Positions 1 to 13,700 are shown, counted from the stretch's first letter. The stretch is DNA of 64,000 nt from Actinernus sp. WN-2022 (GCA_030867875.1 JAOWCC010000936.1:74309032-74373031); one strand, 5' to 3'. The notes: generated by a model not told the origin, from the sequence alone. Translations and numbers: made by a program.

Positions 1-1751
1 CTTTATAGCTGGAGAATTACATTATACCTAGTACTTGTACTGTTGTAAAGATTCCCTATATTAAAAGTGAAAGTTATAAGCTAATTAATATTTCAGCAAA
101 AGCCCAAGTCTGACAAGTATCAACATTAATTTCGTGTGTTGCACTTCATATCCTCATATTTATGTTTTATACTCATGAATTATCAAAAACACAAAGGTAA
201 ACCCAGGAATTCTCACACCATTATTTTTCACATCAATAGAGATATCTGAACACATGAAAAGAGTGGGGGAGTGAAACCACAATCAAACACATCATTGGGC
301 ATGCTTACTACCATCCCAATCACATAGAATGAAAAAAAACTAAACCCTATGAATAGTAAAGCAGACATCTCTACATCAATCATTGGTTATGAGAGTCTAG
401 CTTGGTTTTAACAAGGAACTAGGAGGGATGAACAACCACGAAAACTCAACTCTGCTAAATTCATGTTTGAATCATTTAGACAATTTTTTATGATAAATAA
501 CTGATAAAAAATCTGCTGAAATTGTCATCATTCACTTCATATACTGCACTTCAAATGCTACTGTTATTTACTTGGTTATTATCACAAATAAAATATTATA
601 TTGAATGTGTGTGTGTTCATAGTATCTCATTTTAAACTTAAAAGAATTGATATGAATAGTAATAATATTCTGATTGACAAGTAGAACTGCTTAAATTCTA
701 CATTAATCTAATACCTGCTATTTACTGACTCATACACTTGTGTAGCATTTCCTTATCTAAATTGAAATTTCAAGCACTTCCACCCACACTGTCTGACATT
801 TTTTTCAATACACATCTAAATATAAAATTATAATGAAAGAGGAACTTATGGTTACTTTTAATACTCCCAAGCAATTATTGTTTCTATAGGTGGGAAAAGG
901 TCTACACAATAAATTATTGTTAAATATACTTTAAAAAAAATTATATTAATATTAGTTTTGCTGAGATTCCCGTGTAAACTAAATGTTGAAAGCTTGGGAG
1001 CAGGTTGATGCACATAATGACTAAATAATTATAAATGAAAGAACGTATGGTTAATTTATTTCCATAGCAGGAGATTAATGAAAAATAACAGCTTTACATA
1101 ATGATATATACTTTTTCAAAAATTTACACTGCTGTGATGCTAGTTTTGGCAAGACTCCCTTGTGAACTAAATTTTGACAGATTGGAAGTAGGTTGAATGC
1201 AGACAGTATGTTCAGAAAGGATGTAAAATTGAAATGAGAAAACTCTTTGGTCAGGGGTCAAAACGCTCACATTTTTAAAATTTGCAAGTGAAAAAAGTTG
1301 TCACTAGCAAATTGCCATGAGTCGATCTTACTTTAAGGTACAACTTGGAGTCTGAAAACCTCAAATAAAAGTGGCATACTTACAAGAGTTTATGAGCTTT
1401 ATTCTTACCCAGTGCAGGATGAAAAGTAAATGATATAAAGTGATAATGTGAACATATGTAATACGAACATGTGCCATTTCATTTTGCCAGTTCCATCTGG
1501 ATTTTTTCATGTGGAAAACTATCTTACTAGCAGACATTTTCTGGTGGATTTAGAAGTTAAGTTATAGTCTTGTTTGGTAAGCACCATGGATGCTCTCCCA
1601 TAACACATGAAAGATGGAGTAATTCAAAGTCAAATTGTACATCAAATATATGTTGTTAAAACAATGCATAATTTGTAAATAATTCAACTCATTCTGGTTT
1701 ACCAAGAAAACCCAAGAACGTCGAAAATTGCTGATGACTCACACTAGCAAA
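1..1751. other. AT-rich non-coding stretch, left edge
   Basis: I see no supported exon on either strand. It lies downstream of the minus-strand gene at 1752-3431 and may hold its 3' UTR: TTTATT (AATAAA on the minus strand) occurs near 1390 and 1054, which could serve as poly(A) signals. I looked for the missing kinase exons of the PKN gene here (glycine loop, HRD and DFG motifs on the minus strand) and found none. Confidence 0.5.
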
Positions 1752-3431
1752 TCATGGTAAAGGTGTTTGGGAAACATAACCTGTAAATATTCTGAGTATC
1801 GTAACACAACAAAGGCGTGAATTAAATAAATATAGATATAAGGTACAATAAAATAATATTCTACAGGCAAATATTATATAGAAAAATATATACACCACCT
1901 TTTCATAGAGGTCGTATGTGATCCTCCGAATCTTCCAAATCATAACACGGTATCGCTTTATTGTGGGCACAACCACATCTTTGTTACTTTTCTTAGTTTT
2001 GACACAAAATTTATCTGCAAAAGCACAAAATAGTACTCTCCCTTTATCAGGTTTAACTCCATCTGGAATATCCTTAGGTGTAGATGTTTTCTCAATCTTT
2101 TTCTCTTTCTGAGGTTTGGTTATTTTCCTCTGCTGCAACATATTTTTTGTACCTGGTAATTGTTTTCTCCTTCTTTTAACATAGACATTCCTTTGAGGAA
2201 GCCGTCTGGCTTTCCTTGGTTTTACTTGATTGTAACTTCTCTCGCTAGCACTACTGTTTATGACAACAACACTCTTTGGTCTCTGAGGTCGCTTGTCACT
2301 GGAATCAGAACCCTTTCTTAAATAAATTGAATTTTCTTGGTTTTGTTGGTTATCCCTCAATTCCAGCATAACACTCCTTGGTCTGGATTGTAGTCTTTCT
2401 GAAGTTTTCAGCTTACAAGACAATCTTGGAGAAGACAATGGTGACAACCTATCTGAATTACAACCATGTTCTGGACTCTTATTATTAAAATTATCTTGAA
2501 TAGCCTTATGTAATGGATTTAAGGCACCCTTGGCAGATTTACTGAGTCTTTCCCTGGGGCTTTCAACAATTGAGCTTTTTGGTCGAGTGGGATTTTCTGT
2601 TCGAGTTCTGCATCTTCTTCGTTCACTGTTTTCTATCATATAACTTTTAGGTCTAGTCCTCGGACTTGCTCTCCTACTGACCGAGTCTGCACTGTGACTA
2701 ATCTTGCCACTTGATTTCAATGAACTAAGATTCTGTGATCTATGTAGAGAAATTCTGTCAAGAGAAAGTGCTCTCTCATTTTCATACAAAACGAGTCTCT
2801 CTTTAGGTGATTTACAGCGAGGTGAATCAGGTGATTGTCTGCCATTTTGTAAAAAGGCAGCTCCCCCACTTCCAATAATCTCATATGAGCTAGATTTCTC
2901 CTTCGTAGCTGTGTTTTTTTGTGCCAGTAATGTTGAAATGTCAGAGTAAACATCAGTATCTCTAGGAGAATATATGCCAGCTCTAAATGGTGGTGGGGAG
3001 TCAGAAGGTGAAACACTGATCCTTTCAGTGGAGTTTTTTCCCTTACTGGAAAGAGAAAGAACATTCTCTTCCCTGGTCAAGGGTGAGTAAACATCATCCC
3101 TGGGAATGTACTTCCCTGTTCGAAAAGGTGGTGGTTTTTTTGTTGTATCAGTGCTTGATTTCTCAAAAGATCCACTGAATCGGTTTGACTTACTCATAAT
3201 ACTCTGATCATTGCAATTCAGCTGGCAGATGTTTTCCTTCTTTGACAATTCTCTCTCAGCACTTGCTGGGGTTTTCCTCAAGTTTTCTGACTCATTATAG
3301 TCTTTGCTGCCATCCTTGCTCTCTAGGATAGCATCCTTATTAGACATGTCAAGCTTAGCATCGCAGTTGGCCCCAGTAAAACGTTTCTGCTTCCCTTCCA
3401 AGGTATCTTGTACATCTTGGCCACTGGCCAT
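1752..3431 (-). CDS. Unrecognised Ser/Arg-rich, largely disordered protein (559 aa, intronless as read)
   Basis: I do not recognise this gene. The start is chosen because ATG has a good context (AAACAATGG) and an in-frame TAA lies two codons upstream. Residues 1-450 are low in hydrophobics and rich in Ser, Arg, Lys and Pro, typical of disorder. Two copies of a PPPFR-x-G-x-Y-x-PRD-DVYS-like motif sit near residues 100 and 147. Four short motifs RP(K/R)S followed by hydrophobics are spread through the middle: RPKSYMIE, RPKSSIVE, RPRSVMLE and RPKSVVVI. The last ~50 residues are strongly hydrophobic and aromatic (YIFFYIIFACRILFYC), so they may be a C-terminal membrane anchor. Alternatively the frame runs past a splice donor (AAAG|GTGGTG near 1902) into intron sequence. 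The gene is on the same strand as PKN and either nests in a PKN intron or follows it. An open frame this long in AT-rich DNA is unlikely by chance. Confidence 0.6.
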   Translation of the reverse strand: MASGQDVQDTLEGKQKRFTGANCDAKLDMSNKDAILESKDGSKDYNESENLRKTPASAERELSKKENICQLNCNDQSIMSKSNRFSGSFEKSSTDTTKKPPPFRTGKYIPRDDVYSPLTREENVLSLSSKGKNSTERISVSPSDSPPPFRAGIYSPRDTDVYSDISTLLAQKNTATKEKSSSYEIIGSGGAAFLQNGRQSPDSPRCKSPKERLVLYENERALSLDRISLHRSQNLSSLKSSGKISHSADSVSRRASPRTRPKSYMIENSERRRCRTRTENPTRPKSSIVESPRERLSKSAKGALNPLHKAIQDNFNNKSPEHGCNSDRLSPLSSPRLSCKLKTSERLQSRPRSVMLELRDNQQNQENSIYLRKGSDSSDKRPQRPKSVVVINSSASERSYNQVKPRKARRLPQRNVYVKRRRKQLPGTKNMLQQRKITKPQKEKKIEKTSTPKDIPDGVKPDKGRVLFCAFADKFCVKTKKSNKDVVVPTIKRYRVMIWKIRRITYDLYEKVVYIFFYIIFACRILFYCTLYLYLFNSRLCCVTILRIFTGYVSQTPLP

Positions 3432-5129
3432 TGTTTAGCTGATTTGAATTTCAATCAAGCTAAATTATTTGGGGCTGTGGTTGGTTTCTGTCATACATGT
3501 ACATGTTAATCCCGAGGCTCACACTTCGAGAGACAGAATGGAGTTTACATTTCCAATGAGCCAGCTTTCTTTTCAGAATATAATTATCTCTCGCCCTACA
3601 TTCACTTTGGGGAAACACAAATTATCCTCCAGGCGAATTGAAGATCTGCACACAGCAAACATTCATCTTTAAAACAATTATAAATATTGGCCAGTTTCTC
3701 CTCCATTCCATCTGCATTGTGTGGGATCAAAGATCACATTTCATTAACTACCAAACCTTCAAAGTGATTAAATATTCTGTACCAAGCCAGGCCTATAGGA
3801 AAAGGAAATCACTGAATTAACATGCTTCAAAAGGAGACAGAGACCTCATTGGAAATCACCCAATCTTGTTGTAATGCCAGAATATTTGATGAGCCTTGAA
3901 CCATACTAACTCTGAGGCAGTTGGATTTCAGTTTCCAAGTGTTTTGAAAATTCAATGAAGCATCTACCCTATGAGATTATATCACCTGTCTGTCACCTGT
4001 GGTGTTTGTCCTCCCATTGGCTACTGAACAATAGAGGGGAAAAAGCCATTAAACTGCACACCTGCCAGTGTCTCAAATGTATGTAAATTAAGTTAAGGTT
4101 CAGGGAGTGTTCTTGACACCTTTTCGCATCCAATACTGATTTCTAGGGTACCCAATAATAGCCCCCACAGGGAACAGTGAAATGGATCCTAAAAACTACA
4201 ATACATTTATCACAGTTTTCAGACATAAATTATATTTTAAAATATAGAAATTAGCATGAACATGTAAAAGATAGTTAACTTGAGGATTTTATGTAAAATG
4301 TAATTTCCCATTTACAATTGTTAGGCTGCTAGAACAGAAAATAAAAATTGATTGGGCATCTGGTGTATTCCTTTATTTTCACATTAATAAAAAGGAACAT
4401 AATTTTTGAAAGACCCAATGAAAATCCAAGCTTTTTAATTACATGTAAGAGTACTTTTTGCATTACTTTAAGATGATAACACTTGGCAGACAATTCAGCT
4501 GTTTTATACTGACTGAGTCAATTTTTCAGAAAAGGAGTGATCAATTGGAAGCATTTAACCCCAAATAGGGGATTTAAACCATAGAATGATATAGACTTCT
4601 TTTGAAGGGCTACATGTATCTTGGGAGTGAAAACTAATGTTTTAGGATAATTTCAGCTGGGTATTCAGGGACTTAAATAATCAAGATTTCATCAACAATG
4701 GGAAGGTGTGCCTGTCATTCAACTTGCTTTTCTTTTCATTGCAAAATTAAAATGCTTATCAGGAATACATGATTTTAGATATTTAGCTACGAAAACATAG
4801 CAGTACTAAGGATCTCTGAGTACTTAAAGGAAGTTATTTGAAGGATGCTTTTAAAAATAGTGGCCATGCATGTTATTAAAATACACCACAGCTAAATTCA
4901 ATTTAATGTCAACAAAACTGAAGGCCTTAAGGCAGTTCAAAGAACAATATTATAATTAATGCAATCCATTCAAAAGCAACAACACTCATTCAAGCATGGA
5001 AACTATGCTTCAATGAGTTTCCTAATTCCCTTTTACAAATGACAGCAGAATATAAAATTATCTTATTCAGGAGTGATTTACTATTATCCTAGCAACATGG
5101 TTGCCACATAGATCAGAATTCAAAATTCT

Positions 5130-5420
5130 CTGACTTTTCCCTGGCTCAACTTCAATTTTCCCTGCCCAAATACAGGAAGAAATCACATATAATGGCCTCA
5201 AGCCACCCCTTACAGCCGTCCTTTTCACCCATTTATTACCAAGTTGATCTTTGATTCTTCTCTTCAGCCTTTCCTTCTAATAATTTCAAAATTTCAATTT
5301 TCCCTGACTTTTCCCTGACTTCTAGTCAAATACCAGTTTTCCCTGACCGAGATAAAAAATTCCCTGACTTTTCCCAGACCTTGGAAAAAAAAATCTGATT
5401 TTTCCCTAACCTGTGGCAAC
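5130..5420. repeat. TTCCCTGAC-motif interspersed repeat
   Basis: The words CTGACTTTTCCCTG and TTTTCCCTGACC recur at least six times with varied spacing, ending in CCTGTGGCAACCCTGCAAG. It looks like a dispersed repeat, not a strict tandem array. It gives a spurious minus-strand ORF. Confidence 0.5.
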
Positions 5421-5968
5421 CCTGCAAGTAAGGATTGGATTAATTCAAGTGTACGTAAACGAAACTGATATTCTAACACAACAATATGAGACATTTCATG
5501 GCAATTTCAGTCATACTGAATGTATTTATTGCTACCTAGCCATGCCTTAAGTGTGCCTTCATTTAAACTCAGGCTGTAGTTATTGATGGTTTAGCCTAAA
5601 ACCGTGTGACAATAACACATTATTGTACTTAAAGTTATTTAATCGTCAAAAGAATCAAGCAGCAGACAACAATACCTCTGTAAAGAGGTTCTTTGTTAAT
5701 GGACAGGTCAGGGTGTGCTGTCAGCAGGTATAAACTGCTGTTGAATAGCATGTGTCCAGACAGGAACAAACAGGGCCAGAGAAAGTAAAGGTCTCGTAAA
5801 GATTATAAATGGAAAGTTTTGAAAATACGTTCTTTCGCAAATTCTAAATCTAAAAGCCCTAATCTAGCATCGCAAAAAATAAAAAAAACCTTGAAAATGG
5901 ACTTTCTGATTTCCCGCTAAAAAAAGACATGATTGACAGCAGTTTTCATTCACTGGGCATGATCTTTC

Positions 5969-7079
5969 CAGGGCTTCTGACAGGTTGAAAAAAAAAAATC
6001 TAAATTGTGCAGTATTTTGGACGTACATTGTGCGGAAAAAAACATCGATTGTGCGGGAAATTGTGCGGGATTGCGCAATATTTTAAGAAATTTAAACAGG
6101 CTAAAAAAAAAATTCTCGTTAATTTAAAAGCTAGTTCGTTCTGACGTTCGAGCAGAGGGTAAAGAAAAGCTTGAGTCTGTGAATACTTTCATGCTTATCG
6201 TTTCGGTACACATTTCTCACAGAAAATTGACCCCAAAATGCCCAGATCGCTTTAATTTGAAGGAACAGATATCAGAGAAGGTATTCCTTTGATTGATTTC
6301 TTTCAAACTCGCAAAATCGACCCAAAAACAGACCTCAAATGTGATAGTTTTGTTTACACTCCGCTCGAGAGCGAAACAATCATAGAAGCACAAAAATCAC
6401 TTAATTAGCATTATTTATGCAGTTGCGTCTCCATCCCTCCCACCTCCCTGTTCAGACAATGATTTACATACACATGGATAGTATACAAAAATGAACTAAT
6501 AAGTAAACCAGTCTTATTTTAAGAAAACAATGAACGTTCTTTTCAGATGGCAATTCATAAAAAAGATGTACGATCATGTCATCCATCAGTGTGGTAATCG
6601 CCGTTGTGATCATTCAAGCGTTACATACCCACGTGCAGTCATCTTGTGATTTTTCACGCTTTTCTTTTTCAGGATAAAGTTTTGTTGTCGCCAGTTTGAA
6701 CTTCCTTTTGTGTCACCAATGAAAAACAATAATATAATAGAAACCAGAGCCCAGACTGGCGCACAGCCATGGATTGAACGCCTTGCTTTTTTTTTTTTTT
6801 ACAAAGTAGAGCCCAGGCCGGCGCAAGCCATGAATGCCTTGTTGTTTTTTTCATCTGCTCGAGCCATTCGAACAAAACAAGGGATTTCTCGACGTGTTTT
6901 GGAAGGTAAATGGGGTGAAAATGGCCTTAAATGTTTCCAAAAATCACAGTAAACAAGAGGAATGCCTGTTTTAATTAAAATTTTCAACAAATTGTGCAGG
7001 ATTTTGCAGATGTTTAGGAATTGTGCGGGATTGACCAAATTTTGCGGATCCGCAACCGTGCAACCTGTCAGAAGCCCTG
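5969..7079. mobile_element. Non-autonomous DNA transposon, 1.1 kb, perfect 19-bp TIRs
   Basis: CAGGGCTTCTGACAGGTTG at 5969-5987 is matched exactly by its reverse complement at 7061-7079. Just inside both ends are repeated TTGTGCGGGA words (6010-6085, 6990-7030). No transposase frame is visible; the small ORFs between 6669 and 7216 overlap on both strands and look accidental. The CAGGG terminus resembles hAT-type ends, but no clear target duplication is visible, so the superfamily is left open. Confidence 0.75.
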
Positions 7080-8191
7080 TCTGTCCTGTGATTTCCTGCG
7101 CTACTGTACTTTTTGAAAAGATTTCTACGTTAATGCAATCCCCAAAAAGGAAAAGGAAATTGTTCTTGGTGCTATTCAAAAAAGAAGAAGAAAAGAGAAA
7201 AGCAGTTTGTGAGTAAATTTGGAAGCAGGTGTATTAAAGACAATGACTGGAGGACTTTATACTCAAGTTCCAGGAAGCTAGAATCATTGAAGACCAAAAA
7301 CCCAGAAAGAATCAAGCAATAAAGTATTGCTATCTTCACTCAACCAAACATGTTCAGGTAATTCAATGCAGGAAGCTAAGGTTCGCCAGTTTTACTTCAG
7401 CACTATGAAATTAGAAATTGTAAAATGTGATAAACAAGGCTACTAACTGAAAATGTAAGCTAAAATAGTTTGTTTATGACTGCAATTAGTATACACTCAA
7501 TGCACACTCCTTTCAATTTCTTATCTGAAAACAACATAAAAAAGCCTAAATTCTTTCTGAAATACTATATGCATTCATTATCTAACCTATATTTAATAAA
7601 GACTTATTATTATTATTGTTGTTGTTGTTGTTCTTATTTTACACAGATTGTTTCTTAATAAAAAAACACCTTTATATTCCAAGTGTTTGAAAGCACAAAA
7701 AGTGTATTTGAACAGCATGCTTATTAAAGTGAAAAACTTTGGTATTTTAATATTACTGCTATTATCAGTTGAGCATGCTGCACACCATTTTTAGGATGTT
7801 CCAGACGTGATTAGTCTGTTCTCAGGTGTCGAACAACGGTTTCACAGCATATGAACTTGGCACTGACAACACAAAATGATGTAACAAATTTACTGAAAAC
7901 CCTTCAATGACTAATCTTATACCAGCAATCTTACTCCTGACAATCTTCAACAAATTGAAGTTCATATTTTTCTGTTAAGTGTTCTACCTTCATTGTGCTC
8001 TGGACTTACTGTGTGGAAACATGAAGTTTGTGTGATGTCAACGCCAAGTTCACATGCTGTGAATGCCAAGTTCATGTGTTGTGAAACAGTAACTGTTGTT
8101 TGACAGCTGAGAACAGATTGATCACATGTCTGGAATGCCCCAAAAGTGATGTGCGGTGCACTCAACTGATAATAGCAGTAAATAATCCTAC

Positions 8192-10698
8192 CTCAGCAAA
8201 GAGAAGTCCTTGTGGATATAGAGGAACCTGAATCTTGTGCTGCTGATTGTCCAGAAATTCTTCCAATCTCAAGAACGCAACACCACACAGTGACCGGTGA
8301 TCTCTCCAGTATAAACCAACCTCAAGTTCTCTAGACTGCAATTACAAAAGTGCTGTAAAGAACACTTAAAGAGCAAAGTGTTACTACCACAATCACTAAC
8401 TGTTGGATGCCCCACAATAACAATCAATTAATTGACTAATTTTGATTTGCTCACATCACCATTTGGGATGCCCTGAATAATGATGTGCATGACATTACTA
8501 TGGTGTGGGAAACCAATAGCAGAAGTTTTCACAAGCATTTTGTTTAGAGATTCAACTGCAATATTGCCGCTGTTTTTGCAGAAAGAAAATGACTGAAGGT
8601 TCAAGCCTTGAACATTTCACCAAGAACACACTCAGCTTTCATTCTTGCTGCTTCAAACAGGTACTAAAATCTAGTCAGTGAGTTCTGAATGCAAACAAAC
8701 CTGGTCTAAGTCTTGGTGACCCAATAAACTGTAAACGGATTGATCATTATTTTGGGAATGCCCGACTGCTTCTGTGATTCTCTCTCGCATGATTATTTGG
8801 GCCACCCCAAATGGTCACATGAGTGATTAATTGAAAGTAGTCAAAGTATCATCAGTGAATAGTGCTTTTCACGCCCTCTGATGGGCTACTCAAACATGGG
8901 ATATTCTTTGCTATTCACCTCCAAGCGAAGCAGCAATCATCTCACAATTTTGTGTCCATTTGACAGAAAATAAAATAACTATTTGGTGCTGGCTATTCAC
9001 CCGTGTGGTATTTACTAAGCGGCTCAGTAAATATCCACCACTATTCACCTCCACTTTGGTTAATAATTGTTAACTATTATCTTATAAAAAAAAAATCAAT
9101 TTGCATTCCAAGCATTTCATCCTGCTAACATCAACACGATTTCCCCAACCATCCTGATAACTCGTTCCTGCGCACATCCATGAGGAAATAGATGGAAAAT
9201 CACAGACAAATTTGCCATTAAAGTACTAAACAGAGAACAAAGAGTGGCCCAATTACCATGAGTACTCCACAATAGCATGGTATATGTATTTATTCTCTCA
9301 TGGAGGAACTATTAATCGTCAAAGTTACAAACTGCCAGCAACACTGCAAAAAGCTTTAAGGTGGAATGGAGAATGTTGTAACTACTGACCTTGTCAAGTT
9401 CAATATTGAACTGCTGCTGCCAACACTGACTTCCTATATTTTTCCATGATGTCTGCCCAACATATGTATTATCCAACTTAAGCACCGCACACAACTCATC
9501 TGAAAATAATTTTGTTTATTATATAAATTTATATACATGTAGAACAGGTGCAATGTGCACAATCGCATGAACGATTATACACACTGAATGACACTTTGAA
9601 AGTTCTGATAATTGCACAAGCCTTAAAGCAAGTGCAATTTGACAACTTTCAAAATATCACTCGGTGCCCATAAATCATGTATATCACAAGCAGTTAATGT
9701 GATTTTTTGTTTACAAAATACTGAGCAAACATTTGCTGAGAGCATGTAACACCACCTATTGGGAAACTTGCCATCTGATTGGCTAGCCAAGGCACTGTCT
9801 ATCGGCGATAGTCAACCATTTTTATGCTGCAGACAAAAAGATGAGTAGCACAGTCACCTATACATTTGCTGTAACACAAGTCAAAATCACTCAAGTCTTT
9901 ATTATTGCTCTTTTGATCTATATTTATTTACCTTTCTATGTACAATGGACATGGTAATAAAAAAAATGGAATATTTATATTATTTAGGTAATTAAAGCCA
10001 TTTTTGTCTTTACCCATACCGTAATCTTTTGCGGGCATGCCAGAGTAATGTATTTATAACATAATAAGATAAAAATGTGTAAATAATTACAAACATGCAA
10101 CTGTGGCTCTACTTAAAGTCACCATAGTTCAAAGAGAGGCAATTATTTCGTCATTTTCTTTGAGAGGTCAACGGTGAATGTCATGTCATAAATATTCTCC
10201 CGCAGATAAAAACGGCCTTCGAGGGCTTTCTCTCCCGTTTGCTCTTCTTGTTGGACTTGTGCTCGTTGCTTTTCCTCTCGATATTTTCGGACCCTCTCCC
10301 TTGTTTGCTCTCTTATTTTCTCTCTCTTAATTTGTAAGACAACCCGAGCCACTTCTGTGTTCTTTCACTCTGTTTTGTCTTTCTGTTTTCTTGATAACGC
10401 TTCTCATTTTTGCCGGCCACTTTGACAGCTCTTGAATTGCTTGCCTTCATTCTTTAACTTGTGCGATTTTCTTTTCATTTTTTTTTCATTTTATTACTTC
10501 CATCACAAATTTCTTGCATAATAATACAATACAATATTAAAGTGATGAGGAGTCTAAGGAAAGCAATACTGCTTGAAAAAATAGACCCCTTTAAAAAGTC
10601 GTTGAGTGATAAAAAAAATAAAAAAATATTTGATAGAAGTAATAAAAATAATTACAGAAAAATAATTTTCCTGTTTTTTTTATTTATAATAAGCCCTA

Positions 10699-10730
<32 letters not shown>

Positions 10731-13700
10731 CTGCCATTCTTTCTTGAGCCACTTTTTTGGGTGAAAGTAGCAAGGGATTAATATCTTTTGTTTTCTCTAT
10801 TCAATTCTTGAGTTTTTACTTTCCGAGTGAGCGAACGCACACGCTCTAGGTCACTTTTTTAAAACATTACGACATCTGCCCCTGTAATTTATTGTGGGAC
10901 CACCCTATTAAGCAGTTGAATGCACGTGGCAGACTGTGGAAGATCGATCGAAGAAGAAGCCATTTTAGGTCGAGAACATATGCAGGTTACGAGGCCTTTT
11001 CCTCAGCTTTCTTACCTGATATATCCTTTGATACGCTTCATGAACACAGTAATAATGGCTGAAAGTGTTTCTGCATCGCTTAAACTTAAATATCAGAAAC
11101 GGCTGAAAACGTTGGAGATACAGGATGAACACAAGCCCATTGCAGTGGTATTGGAGTGAGTACTCATTTGTACTAGCTTGGCATTAAATTTTCGGGTTAA
11201 CTGGTTTCAACTCTTCAAAAGCGTTACGAAAAGTGTTTCCGAATTTTGTACATGTATTTTCCTCTGGAACGAAATCAGTGCAACAGATTTAGTACAAACT
11301 TGGACTGCACAGAGCTTTACATCTTGCCCATTACATTACCGCTTTTAGATTTTGTGTATGACAAAATTGCGAACTTCAAAATCATTCTTTCTGATTAGCG
11401 ATCATTTCTAAAACTACCAGCGTTACAGCTGTGGCAATAATACAACTGGCAATAATACAAAAAAATATAGATAAAATAAAACATTAAGCTGAAAATCATA
11501 CAACGTGTTGTTTACTGTTTAATTGACCAAAATAATGGCTGTAGCTATAACATGAAACAAGAAATTCACATTCTTACAAGTTTTAGGGGGTTTTAGGTCG
11601 CCTTCGGTGTTACGCGTTACACTCATATTTTAGCGTGTTTATTAAAACAAGGAATTATTTTCGAAAACTCTTATGAGAAAACACAATTATATTTCTATGC
11701 TGTTTTGAAGGTACTCTATCAAGCTACAAATGTGAAACATTTTAGAAAAATATATTTAATATTGAGTGAGATATAAAAAAAAACATGTAGAGTGCTTAAT
11801 TGCACGATTTGGTGTGGTGATTGTGCTACTCATCAAAAAGCCCTTACAAAAATGCAGTTTTTCCCAGTTTTCCCAATCATTATGTTGATAGAACGGTGGC
11901 TTGGTTATACTAAAACAAGTATTAGACTTCTCTCTCTTGGTTTCTATTGACTTTCATAGTTGACTCCAGGCTGTGCTCCTTGCCAACTATCTGCTGTTAT
12001 AGTTCACCACAAAATTTTCGCATGCGCTCATTGGCTAAAAGCGATCACGTGACGTGACAGTTGTCATCCGCGGATGCAAACTATCAGGCAATAGTACCCA
12101 TTCTGTGTTGAACAATAATGCAAATAACTGTGTTTATCTTGGACCTATCGGCTGATAGTTTCCTTTGGAAATTTGATATTCTTAAAACTAGCATATAAGC
12201 CCTTGAACTTCGTTCTCAGGCTTATATTTGTTTTGAGAACATCAAATTTCCACGGGCAACGGACACATTCTATGTGTATAATAGAAACCTTGAGCTTGCA
12301 GCCATCATTGTTAAATTAATACCCAATTATCAAACTCATTAATAATTCATGAAGGAAAACTAAAGGAAATCAACATGTGAAAAGTGATCTTTAAATCTGA
12401 TACAGATTTTGACCTGATTTGCATAAACTTTTTCTTCAATTTTCTCAACCAAAATAAGTTGCATTGCATCGCCAAAATAACTGAAAAACACAACTCTATA
12501 CAGTCATCTAGATGTTTGTTAAGCAATATACAGAATTCGTGACCTCGCTTTATCGGGTTTACAAACTCTCGCTTCCAGCCAGTGTTTGAAAATCCGATAA
12601 AACATGGCTACTCATTCTATATCTGTTACTTACAGTGGTGTCTACGAATGGCAGTTTCTGTGGTATTGACCTGATGCCGCACTTTGACGTAATGAAACAT
12701 CATTGAAACCATCAACATTTTTGTGTGTCAGATACCAACACCCTCCTAAACAAGCACAACTAATTTAGATACACAGTTTGAATAGTGCTTCATTACATCG
12801 AAGTGAGGCACTCAGATCAATACCGCTGAAACTGCTATTCATGGATGCTACTGTAATATCAGCTATTCTTAAAGTGAAAGTAGTGCCATAAAACAACAAC
12901 ATAAAACAACTCTTTTTGCCAAAAATTATATTTCTAAATATACTTCAGTTGTCAAAACCTTCGAGAGACTGGAGCAGCAATTCATACTAGAATAAAAGTT
13001 ACCCGAATTGCGGGATTGATTCATCTTGTGATGTCACAACTGAAAGCTACATGGTTTTATTCTAGTACTTTTCTCTTGGGAGAGAGTTGATTCATCTTAT
13101 GACGTCACAGCACCCACAACAAGTAACCAAAATTAGGGATAAAATTTCCTGCTAAGGGGGAATGCATAACTTTTTATGTGTTGAAGTGCATTGGAGGTTC
13201 ATTGCCCAGGCTGTAAGTAGGGTCAGTGCTCAAGAGTTTGGTTGCCAGGCAACAGGCAACCAACCAGCCTGGGTCACACTGGGTCACATGTAAGTGGATA
13301 AGAGAAAAAGGGGAGGAGGGAGGGAGGGAAATCTACCTGAGAGGAAAGCTAATCAATCCGGCAACAGCAAACGTTGAACGATGTGATGCAAAGAGCACTG
13401 CGATGCAATGTGAAGAGCGACTGCGAACAACCCGCCAAATTTGGCAACAAAAGACCCGTATGAGACTGAGACGCAGGCCCCGCAAACTGCACCACACGTA
13501 GGCCAATTGTGCTGGCATATTTAACCATGTCTAAATTGCATTTAGTCTAGATTAAATGTCAGAAAATTTACAAAATCTGCTTGATTAATATATTTTTGTG
13601 AGAAACAAACACAATAGTACAATATATATTAATATATTTTTTGACATGATACTTGCACTTTAAGATGAAAATTAGCATTGATCATTAAAAATAGAGTCAA

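Larger units (their letters stand above)
3432..8191. other. Non-coding stretch with repeats, between the 559-aa gene and the last visible PKN exon
   Basis: No convincing exon is seen. It holds a TTCCCTGACTTTTCCC-type repeat (5130-5410) and a 1.1-kb inverted-repeat element (5969-7079). The rest is AT-rich single-copy-looking sequence. If PKN continues to the left, this is intron. Confidence 0.5.

Noticed and set aside
13226..13518. Overlapping ORFs on both strands (91 aa and 61 aa)
   Set aside because: They fall in the dispersed repeat 13190-13560, whose second copy does not keep either frame open.
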